Assembly (NCBI GenBank): GCA_963701375.1
Contig: CAVOZT010000004.1
Span: 930,001-994,000, forward strand
From: CAVXTF01 sp963701375
Lineage (GTDB): Bacteria; Actinomycetota; Acidimicrobiia; Acidimicrobiales; CAVXTF01
Direction of reading: 5' to 3'
DNA: 64,000 nucleotides
Shown here: one piece after another, positions 43,457-52,094 of the stretch
How the letters are laid out: every line of letters begins with the position of its first letter
Position numbering within the stretch: the stretch's first letter is position 1
Notes under the pieces: generated by a model
Databases searched by the model: none
Seen by the model: only the letters and a program-made list of their open reading frames with translations
Told to the model about the DNA's origin: nothing
Made by a program: the position numbers and the translations under genes

Positions 43457-46400
43457 ATGGCGGGATGCGCTGTTTGTGCGTCAGAGAACCCGAGCGGGAA
43501 TCGCTTCTGCCGAGACTGCGGAGCGCCCCTCACTTCGACGTGCCCCGCCTGTCATGCAGCGATCGAACCCGGTCATCCCTTTTGCGGTGCTTGCGGCACA
43601 GCCCTGACCGCCAAAGGCGGATCGGGGGCGGAAGCGCTTGTGATTTCGGGCCAGCCGGTGAGCGCTGGATCAGGCCCGACGGCGGGGACCCAAGTGGCGG
43701 AGCGTCGGGTGTGCTCGGTGTTGTTCGTCGACCTAGTGGGATTCACGCCGTTTTCAGAGGCTCGAGATCCCGAAGAGGTACGCGAGCTGGTCTCCTCGTA
43801 CTTTGACCGGGCCCGCACTGTGATCGGTCGCTATGGCGGGGTGGTTGAAAAGTTCATCGGTGATGCCGTGATGGCGGTGTGGGGCACCCCGGTCGCGACC
43901 GAGGGCGACGCCGAACGCGCGGTGCGGGCCGCCCTCGACGTGGTGGCCGCCGTGGCCGAGTTGGGTGAGGAAGTGGGGGCCCCCGAACTGTCGGCTCGGG
44001 CCGGGGTGGTCACAGGCGAGGTGGCGGTCACAGTGGGTCAAGGTGGTGAGGGCGTCGCCGGTGACGCCGTTAACACCGCAGCGAGAGTTCAATCGGTGGC
44101 CGCAGCCAATGCAGTGTGGGTGGACGCAGCCACGTATCGCCTGGCCGGGGCGGCCATCGGATTCAGTGACACGGGTGAGCATGCACTCAAGGGCAAGTCC
44201 GAGCCCATCCACTTGTGGGCGGCCACTCGGGTCCTGTCGGGGGTTGGCGGTTCCCAGCGCACCGACGGTCTTGAGGCCCCGCTATTCGGTCGCGACGCCG
44301 AGCTGCGTACTGTGAAGGAGCTCTACCACGCTTCTGCAGAGCGCCTAGTACCCCGCTTGGTGGTGGTGTCAGGGCCTGCCGGTGTGGGCAAGTCTCGGCT
44401 CGGCTGGGAGTTCGAGAAGTACATAGACGGTCTGGCCGGGGAAATCTACTGGCACAGGGGCCGGTGCCTCTCATACGGCGAGGGCGTGGCGTTCTGGGCC
44501 CTGACTGAAATCGTGCGCCAGCGTCTGGGCATCGCCGAGGAAGATCCCTCTGAGGCGGCGGCGACCAAGCTGACCGAGGGACTCGAGACCTTCGTGCCCG
44601 ACCTCGCCGAGCGCGCTTACATTGGTCCCCGGCTGGGCCGCCTGCTCGGTGTGACGCTTGCCGGCGACGCCGGAGGGAATCTGGCCCGCGAAGAGCTATT
44701 CGCCGGGTGGCGGCTGTTCTTCGAGCGTCTGTCCGAGAATGAGCCCGTGGTCCTTCTCGTCGAGGACGCCCAATACGCCGATGCCGGACTGCTCGACTTC
44801 GTCGACCACCTGGTCGACTGGGCCCCCAACTCGCCCGTCTTCGTGCTGGCTTTCACGCGCCCCGAGCTCGACCAGTCGCGGCCGGGCTTCGGCACGGGTC
44901 GCAACCGCTCGACGCTCACGCTCGACCCGCTCGACGACGCTTCTATGGACGCCCTGATCGACGCCCTGGTGCCGGACATGCCCAGGCCGGCACGCGTCGC
45001 GATCGCCGGCCAAGCAGAAGGCATTCCGTTATTCGCTGTAGAAACCGTTCGCTCTTTGGTTGATCGCGACATCGTGATACCCCGTGACGGTATCTACCGG
45101 CTTGTCGGGGACCTCGGGACGTTGTCGGTCCCCGATGGCTTGCGCGCCCTGTTAACAGCGCGACTGGACGCCTTGGATCCCGACCAGCGATCGCTGCTGT
45201 CGGAGGCGGCGGTGCTGGGCTCCACCTTTCCGGTCGAGTCGCTCGTGGCCGTGTCCGCTCAAGACGAGTTGTCGGTTCGCCATGGGCTGGCCGAGTTGTT
45301 GCGCCGTGAAGTGTTGTCGATTAGCGCCGATCGGCTCTCACCTCAGCGCGGGGACTACCGCTTCGCCCAAGACCTGTTGCGCCAGGTGGCCTACGAGACC
45401 ATGTCGCGCCGGGACCGCAAGGCGCGGCATCTCGCCGTGGCCGCACACCTGCAGGCCGTCTTCCAGGACGACGGCGACGAAGTAGCGGAAGTCATCTCAC
45501 GGCACTACCTCGATGCAATCGCCGCTGTACCTGACGCCCCCGACGTCGCCGACATTCGCGCTCAAGCCATCGACATGTTGGCGCGCGCCGCGGAGCGATC
45601 CTTGCGAGCGGGTGCCCCGCAGGCAGCGGCCTCGGGCTACGTCGCAGCCGCTCAGCAGACTGAACTCAGGGCTGACATTTCCGATCTGGACATCGCAGTT
45701 GCAGCGGCCGGGATGTGGGAGCGCGCCTCGCGCGCCGCGCTGACCGCCTTTGATTTGGAGGGCGCCCTCGGCCACGCCGAGAGGGCTAGTGCGTTGAACG
45801 CGGCGCATGGACAGACAAGGGCCGCGGCGCGGACCCACGCCCTGACCGGGGACGTGCTCCGGCGATCAGGCCGGCACGGCGAAGCCCGCGAGCGCCTGAG
45901 CGCTGCACTGGAGGTACTTCGTCCCGACCCCGACGCCGATACCATCACAGCCCTCGATTGCCTCGCTCTTGTTGAGACATTCTCCGGGGGGCCGGATGCG
46001 GACAAGCTGTCCGCCGAAGCTCTCGCACTGGGTCAAGCACTCGACGTAGATGCCGGCTTGCTCGCCCACCTACTAATCGGCCGCGGACTAGTCCTCAGCT
46101 TTGCCGATCGCGTAGTTGAGGCTGCCGCCCACCTCGAGTACGCCGCCAAACTCGCCGGGGGGGTCGGAGACAGCTCCCGGCAGGCTCGTGCTCTTCTCAA
46201 CTTGGCTGACCTGCTCACCCGATCCGATCCTCTAGCCGCTGCGGATGCAGCACGTGCTGGCGCCGATCTGGTGCGGCGTACAGGCGACGTCAGGCAACTC
46301 GACATCGCCCTCAGCAACCAGGTGGAGGCGTTCCTCCTGGCCGGCGTGTGGGACCGAGCGGACCAGGTTCTCCAGGATGCCATCGGCATCGATCGGTTGG

Positions 46401-47077
46401 GTTTCCTCTGGTTCGTCGATGCAGATCGGTCGCACCTCGCCGCGTTGCGCGGCGATCCGGAGACGGCTGTCACCTATGCAGAGCTGCCCTCGTTGCGCGC
46501 CAGTGAGGATGCACAGGACCGGGCGGCGATCACCCTTGCTGACGCCTTCGTCGCCGCTGCTAGGAATGAGCCGGCTGAGGCCCTGCGCTTGGCCCGATCC
46601 GTCGTGGCAGAGGCGGTGACACTCGGAATCGGTACGTTTGTCGTTCAGTGGGTGTGGCCGTTGGCTGTCCGCATCGCGCAAGACCTCGGCGAGTCTGACA
46701 CCGTGACTGAACTCTTCGCAGTACTCGAAGCCCATCCGGTCGGGCATCTACCGCCACTCTTGCGAGCCGAACGCCTCCTTGCCCGAGCGCGCCTCAAAGT
46801 ATCCGAGAGCAAGGCAGACGCCAACGTCGCACTGGCTGACGCCGTATCGGCGCTACGCCGAGCACCCAGTCCCTACCATCTAGCCCACGGCCTGATTGAC
46901 CACGCTGAGTACCTTGCCGCCACAGACGACCTGACTGGCTGCATGGCGCTGGTGACTGAAGCCCGCGCCATCGCGACACGACTCGGGGCGCAACCCCTGC
47001 TTGATCGCGCAGACCACCTCGTGACGAACGCCGCGAGCTCGGAAGAAGCGGCGGCGACAGCCAGCAGCGAAGGTTGA
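43457..47077 (+). CDS. Class III adenylate cyclase with zinc ribbon, AAA ATPase and TPR-like region
   Basis: About 1206 residues. A double zinc ribbon (CAVCASENPSGNRFCRDCG, CPACHAAIEPGHPFCGAC) opens the protein. The catalytic domain has VLFVDLVGF and FIGDAVMAVWG (the two metal Asp), and GDAVNTAARVQ (transition-state Asn/Arg), so cyclase activity is likely. An AAA/STAND-type ATPase follows (VSGPAGVGKSRLG; VVLLVEDAQYAD), then a long helical repeat part. This architecture is common in actinobacteria and mycobacteria. The ATG at 43457 is preferred to GTG 43430. It is cytosolic. Confidence 0.92.
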   Translation: MAGCAVCASENPSGNRFCRDCGAPLTSTCPACHAAIEPGHPFCGACGTALTAKGGSGAEALVISGQPVSAGSGPTAGTQVAERRVCSVLFVDLVGFTPFSEARDPEEVRELVSSYFDRARTVIGRYGGVVEKFIGDAVMAVWGTPVATEGDAERAVRAALDVVAAVAELGEEVGAPELSARAGVVTGEVAVTVGQGGEGVAGDAVNTAARVQSVAAANAVWVDAATYRLAGAAIGFSDTGEHALKGKSEPIHLWAATRVLSGVGGSQRTDGLEAPLFGRDAELRTVKELYHASAERLVPRLVVVSGPAGVGKSRLGWEFEKYIDGLAGEIYWHRGRCLSYGEGVAFWALTEIVRQRLGIAEEDPSEAAATKLTEGLETFVPDLAERAYIGPRLGRLLGVTLAGDAGGNLAREELFAGWRLFFERLSENEPVVLLVEDAQYADAGLLDFVDHLVDWAPNSPVFVLAFTRPELDQSRPGFGTGRNRSTLTLDPLDDASMDALIDALVPDMPRPARVAIAGQAEGIPLFAVETVRSLVDRDIVIPRDGIYRLVGDLGTLSVPDGLRALLTARLDALDPDQRSLLSEAAVLGSTFPVESLVAVSAQDELSVRHGLAELLRREVLSISADRLSPQRGDYRFAQDLLRQVAYETMSRRDRKARHLAVAAHLQAVFQDDGDEVAEVISRHYLDAIAAVPDAPDVADIRAQAIDMLARAAERSLRAGAPQAAASGYVAAAQQTELRADISDLDIAVAAAGMWERASRAALTAFDLEGALGHAERASALNAAHGQTRAAARTHALTGDVLRRSGRHGEARERLSAALEVLRPDPDADTITALDCLALVETFSGGPDADKLSAEALALGQALDVDAGLLAHLLIGRGLVLSFADRVVEAAAHLEYAAKLAGGVGDSSRQARALLNLADLLTRSDPLAAADAARAGADLVRRTGDVRQLDIALSNQVEAFLLAGVWDRADQVLQDAIGIDRLGFLWFVDADRSHLAALRGDPETAVTYAELPSLRASEDAQDRAAITLADAFVAAARNEPAEALRLARSVVAEAVTLGIGTFVVQWVWPLAVRIAQDLGESDTVTELFAVLEAHPVGHLPPLLRAERLLARARLKVSESKADANVALADAVSALRRAPSPYHLAHGLIDHAEYLAATDDLTGCMALVTEARAIATRLGAQPLLDRADHLVTNAASSEEAAATASSEG

Positions 47078-47093
47078 GCAACAAGGCTCGATA

Positions 47094-47200
47094 CTCGATG
47101 ATTCGGGTGCCCATTCAACCGAGCTGGCGGTAGCCCAGATGTGTGCGAGCACATACTCGTGGCGCAAGAATGCCATTTGCCCGCCGATAACGGCACTGTC
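47094..47200 (+). pseudogene. Remnant of an HNH endonuclease (related to 55770-56288)
   Basis: The DNA from the ATG at 47097 on encodes MIRVPIQPSW, and after a one-base shift GSPDVCEHILVAQE. This resembles the central block of the intact HNH gene (MVRVPLHPRAGRSPYVFEHILVAEE) at about 70 percent DNA identity. A stop and the shift show decay. It lies directly after the cyclase gene. Confidence 0.5.
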
Positions 47201-47340
47201 GACCGTCTCGAGCTTGGGGCTTCTTCTTTATCCGCGAAAACAGCGATAGCTGCTGTGTTTCGCGATTCGCCATTCCTCGCTGTAGCCCGTCGAACAACCT
47301 GCGCGAGCTGAGTTCCGATGATTCGCCTCGACGAAGACCC

Positions 47341-47522
47341 GACGCCCTGGCCTCCGTGTGCTCGAGGTTCAAGGTTGCAACGAAGTCCCCTACGGCGCCA
47401 CTCCAGTACCCGTCGTCTGTAGTCCGACAACACAACTGACATTGTTGCTCTACAACCAGGGCGTTCTCGCGCAATTCACCGACGGTTCATCCAGTGTCAT
47501 CACGAACGTCACATTGAGTTAA
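47341..47522 (+). pseudogene. Orphan C-terminus of a secreted-type protein
   Basis: A frame ending at TAA 47520-47522 reads LEVQGCNEVPYGATPVPVVC, SPTTQLTLLLYNQGVLAQF, then TDGSSSVITNVTLS. Its composition is that of an exported beta-rich protein with a Cys pair. No start or signal peptide is present, so it is a broken end. The family is not recognised. Confidence 0.4.
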
Positions 47523-47598
47523 GGCCACACCCTTACCGTTTGAGTGGTCCAACTACGCGCCTCGTCGCGAAGTGGCGACGCGGGTCGAAAGGAGCTCC

Positions 47599-48735
47599 AT
47601 GCGTCATCGCGCCCTCCGTTTGGCGGCCGCTGCCGTTACCTCAGCCGGAATCTGTGTCGGGCTCACAGCCGTCGCTGCGGCGGGAAATCCGAGCTATCAC
47701 TCCAAGGCGTCGACGACGTTGTATTCCGTGACCACGGTGCTCGCCGGATCGTCCCTCACACACCCCGTCGGCACCGCGACCGAGCCGCTCAGCGGGCCCG
47801 ACGACATCGTCGCCTTGGGCAAGAAGGTCTTCGTCGGCTTCCAGAACGGCGTCGGCCCGATGGGAGAGCCCTCCTCCACGGGGAACACGGCCTCCACACT
47901 GGTCGAGTTCAAGACCTCGGGAAAGGTGTTCCACCAATGGGATCTGACCGGCAAGATCGACGGAATGGGCGCCGACCCTGCCAACAACCGGGTGATCGTC
48001 ACGGTCAACGAGGATGGCAACAGCAGTCTCTACACCGTGACTCCCGGGGCACCAGCCGACAAGCAGGTCGTGCACTATACCTACAGCCCGGTCCCGCTCC
48101 CTCACGGCGGGGGGACTGACGCGATTTCCGCTGACATGGGACAGATCCTGATTAGCGCGTCCGCGCCGAGCAGCACCACCGGACCAGCGGTCTACGCCGT
48201 CACCCTCCACCACAAGTCCGCGACAGTGACCTACACCTCCTTGTTCGCTGACAATGCCACGGCCAAGTCCGCCAACACCGGGCAGCCGACGACGCTGGCT
48301 CTCACGGATCCGGACTCGACCACGGTCGTACCTGGAGTCAGCCCCCGCTTCTCTGGCGATTTCATGCTCGACAGCCAGGGCGATCTGCAGCAGATCTATG
48401 TCAAACACCCCGGCGCCACAAGCCAGACGCTCTTTGCACTCGCCCTCACACAGTCAGTTGACGACACCGCGTTTGCAACGACTAGTACCGGAGTGCTCTT
48501 GGTGACCGACTCCACGAACGATGTCGTGAGCGCCGTGAATGGAACATTCGGTCCCGGTACCGCCTTCGTTTCCGTGACGCCGTGCAACGCCAATAACGCT
48601 CCCACCACCTGCCCGGCACCTGGTTTCCCTGCCAACTACCTGGGTAGCCTCGACCTGTCGAACGGGACCGTCAATGCGGTGACGACGACCGGCAACCCGC
48701 TTGTTCCTCACGGCATGTACTTTCTCGGCCATTAG
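47599..48735 (+). CDS. Secreted protein of unknown function, beta-propeller-like
   Basis: About 378 residues. A Sec signal peptide (MRHRALRLAAAAVTSAGICV, cleavage near AVAAAG) starts at ATG 47599 with AAGGAG six bases upstream. The mature part has repeated beta-strand units (NNRVIVTVNEDGNSSLYTV; TGPAVYAVTLHHKSATV; TSTGVLLVTDSTNDVVSAV) that read like propeller blades, and a Cys pair near the end (VTPCNANNAPTTCP). No enzyme motif is seen. It is alone, with a terminator after it. Confidence 0.65.
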   Translation: MRHRALRLAAAAVTSAGICVGLTAVAAAGNPSYHSKASTTLYSVTTVLAGSSLTHPVGTATEPLSGPDDIVALGKKVFVGFQNGVGPMGEPSSTGNTASTLVEFKTSGKVFHQWDLTGKIDGMGADPANNRVIVTVNEDGNSSLYTVTPGAPADKQVVHYTYSPVPLPHGGGTDAISADMGQILISASAPSSTTGPAVYAVTLHHKSATVTYTSLFADNATAKSANTGQPTTLALTDPDSTTVVPGVSPRFSGDFMLDSQGDLQQIYVKHPGATSQTLFALALTQSVDDTAFATTSTGVLLVTDSTNDVVSAVNGTFGPGTAFVSVTPCNANNAPTTCPAPGFPANYLGSLDLSNGTVNAVTTTGNPLVPHGMYFLGH

Positions 48736-48777
48736 GTGAGCCGATAGGGCGAGATAACCGAGATAACGAACTAATGG

Positions 48778-48809
48778 ACTCCTGGCCCTTCTCGTCAAGG
48801 GTCAGGAGT
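48778..48809 (+). terminator. Hairpin after the secreted-protein gene
   Basis: A 13-bp stem (ACTCCTGGCCCTT with AAGGGTCAGGAGT, one G-U) closes a 6-base loop CTCGTC, 43 bases after the stop. No T-run follows. It is a likely terminator. Confidence 0.7.
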
Positions 48810-48976
48810 CCGTGTCCTACGCCATGGGCGTATGTGATGGCATCATGAGTGGGGCGATCCCGAAACTCCGTGATCTGATCATCTTGGCAGCGCACCCCTA
48901 CGTGGCCGATACCAACCGACGCTCCGTCCCCACCCTCGGGCTCATACTCTCCTGAACCAATGAAATGCAACAATCG

Positions 48977-49015
48977 CATTTGCTGGCGCGCCACCGAAGC
49001 GATCGCCAGCAAATG
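48977..49015. repeat. Perfect 12-bp inverted repeat with 15-base loop
   Basis: CATTTGCTGGCG and CGCCAGCAAATG pair perfectly. It stands just before the 49025-49051 hairpin, in a zone without genes. It may be part of the repeat family or a second terminator; its role is unknown. Confidence 0.55.
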
Positions 49016-49024
49016 ACAACGCGA

Positions 49025-49051
49025 AACTGCCGGCCCTCAGGGCCGGCAGTT
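49025..49051 (+). terminator. Hairpin with T-run and repeat arm (copy C)
   Basis: AACTGCCGGCCC and GGGCCGGCAGTT form a 12-bp stem with loop TCA, followed by GTCGTTTT. The next 40 bases (GCGTTCGA, GACTCGTCGCC) match copy A at 39825-39866. A bidirectional terminator or a repeat element is possible. Confidence 0.6.
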
Positions 49052-49142
49052 GTCGTTTTCGCCGTAGCGTTCGATCTTTTGACTCGTCGCCACTCCAACG
49101 AAGGGTTTTATGAACACCAGGTATCCCGTTTCATGAATTCCC

Positions 49143-49436
49143 CCTTTGGGATGTTCATGAAACTGTGTGACCACGAGAGCCACGGGTCTAAGAAGAAAGG
49201 CGCCATCGTCATCGCCGAGTACTCGTCTCACCAGGAATGATCGGCTTCCATATCTCGAAGCCGCGCCCATGTAACGCATGGGACGAGCCCAAGCCTCGCG
49301 GTCGTAGGTCGCGACGAACTAGGGAGCGGTTCGAGCGACTGATCCGCTCGATGGCCGAGGATCTCAACGGCTCGTTCCATTGGGTGGAGCAGGTATCCCT
49401 TCGGATTGCTGATCCTTCCCCTTTGAAGCGCCCTTG
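49143..49436 (-). pseudogene. Decayed partial copy of the 55770-57126 element
   Basis: The DNA from 49143 matches the end of the HNH gene (TTGGGATGTTCATGAAACT versus 56274-56291). From 49200 to 49436 it matches 56680-56930 (AACGCATGGGACGAGCCCAA and much of the following 150 bases) with internal deletions. The corresponding minus-strand protein is broken by stops and frame shifts. It shows that the intact element was duplicated and decayed here. Confidence 0.7.
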
Positions 49437-49562
49437 ATGTCTCACCAGCCGCGCCGCGCTAGAACGCCACAAACTCAGCCGTCAGGACATCGAGAGGTGG
49501 CCATGAAACACCACGCATGTGCGGCACATCTGCATCTTCTCCGATGGTTTCGGAAGAGCTTG

Positions 49563-49949
49563 CTACGGACTTTGGGACGGTCCCTCCACATTGACCGTAG
49601 GTGGCCCAAAGCCGGCCCGGACGACAATCAGGTGGCTCTCTTCGTCGCCGTCGTTGCCTTCGCGGTGAACAGCACCTTTGGGAACGTGGAGAAAATCGCC
49701 GGCCATTGCTCTGACGATCTCCGTGCCACCGGGCCCGGATTCCAGTCGTAGATTTCCTCGCGTTACATAGATGCTGGTGTCGTAATCACCGTGGTGGTGC
49801 CAGCCAGAGGTCATTCCCGGGGCTGTGCGCACTAGTCCCGCCCACATGCCCTCGATGTCGATCGCACGCTCGCGAATCATCCCAGGCGTGGGGTCAAGAT
49901 CTTCGCGCTCTGTTGGTCGGATTATCCTCGCAGGATCTGATGCTGCCAT
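49563..49949 (-). CDS. Cupin domain protein
   Basis: 128 residues with SGWHHHGDYDTSIYVTRGNL (three His and a later acidic residue, motif 1) and VPKGAVHREGN (His, motif 2). A small single-barrel cupin, probably metal-binding; its reaction is unknown. The ATG start is 49949. It stands apart from the FMO operon by 204 bases, in which I see only a weak CCGGCA/TGCCGG hairpin near 50023. Confidence 0.82.
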   Translation of the reverse strand: MAASDPARIIRPTEREDLDPTPGMIRERAIDIEGMWAGLVRTAPGMTSGWHHHGDYDTSIYVTRGNLRLESGPGGTEIVRAMAGDFLHVPKGAVHREGNDGDEESHLIVVRAGFGPPTVNVEGPSQSP

Positions 49950-50153
49950 TGCCTAATTCTGGCTCGTGAGAATGTGAGAGCGCTCTGTGTCGCTTAGAGA
50001 CCTAACAATGGTTGCGTGCGCCCCGGCACCCGCCTGCCGGTGAGCTCGACGCGACTCGCCCGGACTCCGACGGAGAGCCCCCAATGCGTCAACCGGAGTT
50101 CGACTGGATCTTGGATCGTTGCATTATTGACCTTCCTTTTTGTTTGGGTCTCG

Positions 50154-51404
50154 TCAACCCTTCGCCGGTGAAGCCCGGCGGTCGAGGTGGGAGGCAAGAT
50201 TGTCGATGAGGTCTTCGGCATCGGCACGAGAGCCATCGATGAAGCTCGACTTGCGTCGCCGGAGGAATGGACTGCCTATTAGGTACATGCCCGGCGAGTC
50301 GACGACGCCTCCGTCGTGTCGTATCAGGCCCTTCGCATCCAGCACGTCGATATCGAGCCAGGAGTAGTCAGGCCGAAATCCCGTTGCCCAGATGATGGTC
50401 TCGATCTCCCCGCTCGTGAGGTCGAGACCTAGTCGCGGCGAAGAATCCACCAGTGTTGGTTCGAAGCGATGTGGCGCGGCCACCGAGTCATGGAGCCCAC
50501 TTTCCGTCGCCCATTCATCGATCGTGTCGAGGAGCCGGCCGAGTTTGAGGTCGGCTAGCTCGCACTTGTTGCGCAGTGAGCCCGAGAATTGCGCCCAGCC
50601 ATCGTTGACACCTGCGAAGCGGCCGACCAGCTCCACACCCACGCTCGTGAGCGCATTGAGGTCGAATGTAGCTCGATCGTCCGAACCGGCAAGCTGCATC
50701 GACGGGACGCGGCGGGCTCTGACGATGTCGTCCACCTCGTCGTAGCGCTCGTCGAGTACGCCCGCTGCTTCCATCCACCAATGAATGTCCCGCCCCCGGT
50801 ACAACCGCGGCGCACGCACGTGCTCGCCCACCGCGAGTATGACTTCACGGCCGGACCGTCGCACCTCGGATGCGATTTGCACACCGGTTGCAGACGCCCC
50901 GACCACCATTACGCCCCCCTCGCGGAGTTGGTCGGGGTTGCGGTACTCCATCGGCGTTAACGTCGCGATTTGCGATGGCACGGCCATAGCGAAGGCCGGC
51001 ACGCACGGCAGGTTGAACGCTCCGGTGGCAACGACGACCGTCGGACAGATCCATTCCCCCTGCTCAGTGGTGACCAGATACTCGTCATCGGCGCGTCGTA
51101 ACGAAGTAACCGTCGTGCCATCCATCACTGGGGCAGCGATCGCCTTGGCGTACTCGGCGATGAAATCCGCGACATGGAGGGCGCTCATGAACCCGTCAGG
51201 ATCGTCTCCTCGATAATCGAAACCGGGGAGGCGACACTGCCAGTTGGGCGTGAGCAATCGCAGGGAATCCCATCGCTCCTCGCGCCACGAGTTGGCGACC
51301 TCGTTCCTCTCGAGTATGACGTGATCGATCGACCGAACAGAGAGGCACTGGCTCATGGCGAGCCCGCTCTGTCCGCCGCCCACAACCACCGTGGTTGTGC
51401 GCAC
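50154..51404 (-). CDS. Flavin-containing monooxygenase-like oxidoreductase
   Basis: 416 residues. VVVGGGQSGLAMSQCL is the FAD-binding Rossmann, a second one (MVVGASATGVQIA) binds NADPH, and IIWATGFRPDYSWL is the conserved ATG motif of class B monooxygenases and YhdJ-type proteins. The F-x-G-x-x-x-H-x-x-x-W signature of Baeyer-Villiger enzymes is not present. It would hydroxylate a soft heteroatom or act on a carbonyl. GTG 51404 is the start. It is the last gene of a TetR-controlled operon. Confidence 0.87.
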   Translation of the reverse strand: MRTTTVVVGGGQSGLAMSQCLSVRSIDHVILERNEVANSWREERWDSLRLLTPNWQCRLPGFDYRGDDPDGFMSALHVADFIAEYAKAIAAPVMDGTTVTSLRRADDEYLVTTEQGEWICPTVVVATGAFNLPCVPAFAMAVPSQIATLTPMEYRNPDQLREGGVMVVGASATGVQIASEVRRSGREVILAVGEHVRAPRLYRGRDIHWWMEAAGVLDERYDEVDDIVRARRVPSMQLAGSDDRATFDLNALTSVGVELVGRFAGVNDGWAQFSGSLRNKCELADLKLGRLLDTIDEWATESGLHDSVAAPHRFEPTLVDSSPRLGLDLTSGEIETIIWATGFRPDYSWLDIDVLDAKGLIRHDGGVVDSPGMYLIGSPFLRRRKSSFIDGSRADAEDLIDNLASHLDRRASPAKG

Positions 51405-51437
51405 CGAACCTCCTTGCCAGATCGGTGGCGCCGAGTC

Positions 51438-51998
51438 TTAGTTGACCTCGACGCTCACGTTCGTGGGGTTCGTGATGATGTCGTACACGGCTGACCGCTT
51501 TTGCGACTGTGCGACTAGCGCCTTGATCTCATCCGGCGATGCGTCGGCATCGATTGTGTAGGTGACCTTGATGTCGCTGAAGCCATTGCGGACGTCGCTG
51601 TCCATGCCGAGGATGCCGCGGACGTCCATTCCTCCGTCAATTGTGGCCGACACCTTGCGCAACTGGATCTCGCGGTTCTGCGCCACAGCGGCGACACCCG
51701 CGGTCAGGCAGCTGGCCAGGGCTACGAGCACGTACTCGACCGGTGTGGCGCCGTTGTCCTCTGAAGCGAAGATCTCTGGGTGGTCAGCGTCGAAGGTGTA
51801 AAGGGTGCGGTGGTGCTGCTCTTCACCAAGACCAAAGAAGCCTTCAACCGTTGAGCGGCTGTGGGTGCCGTTCTCCCACTCACAGGTGGCCCGCCACTGG
51901 AACTGAGCCGCCTCCGGCGCCTCTGTGAGCGCCACTCGGGCGCCGAGCAAAGCTTCGACGTTGACGCCATTGTTGACGGGGATGTCGGTAGTAGTCAT
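51438..51998 (-). CDS. OsmC family protein
   Basis: 186 residues. The conserved block EDNGATPVEYVLVALASCLT, then a long helix, holds the second redox Cys of the OsmC/Ohr fold; the first Cys, expected in the N-terminal half, appears replaced, so the peroxidase reaction may be lost. Such variants are common. It lies 33 bases before the FMO gene and 96 after the fusion gene, hence in the same operon. Confidence 0.87.
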   Translation of the reverse strand: MTTTDIPVNNGVNVEALLGARVALTEAPEAAQFQWRATCEWENGTHSRSTVEGFFGLGEEQHHRTLYTFDADHPEIFASEDNGATPVEYVLVALASCLTAGVAAVAQNREIQLRKVSATIDGGMDVRGILGMDSDVRNGFSDIKVTYTIDADASPDEIKALVAQSQKRSAVYDIITNPTNVSVEVN

Positions 51999-52094
51999 TT
52001 GAATACCTCCTTCTTCGATTGGCCGAGGGGGATCTCCCCACGCTTTTGGAACACATTGTTGGGGTGCGCGGCCCGCAACCTTGCACTGGTTTGA

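Noticed and set aside
46873..47442. 189-codon minus-strand ORF across the cyclase end
   Set aside because: Overlaps the conserved cyclase C-terminus and the HNH remnant; no homology.
47641..48408. 255-codon minus-strand ORF opposite the secreted protein
   Set aside because: The plus frame has a signal peptide, a ribosome binding site and a terminator; the minus frame has none.
50084..50209. Short plus-strand ORF (MRQPEFDWILDRC...)
   Set aside because: It overlaps the end of the FMO gene, has no clear ribosome binding site and no homology.
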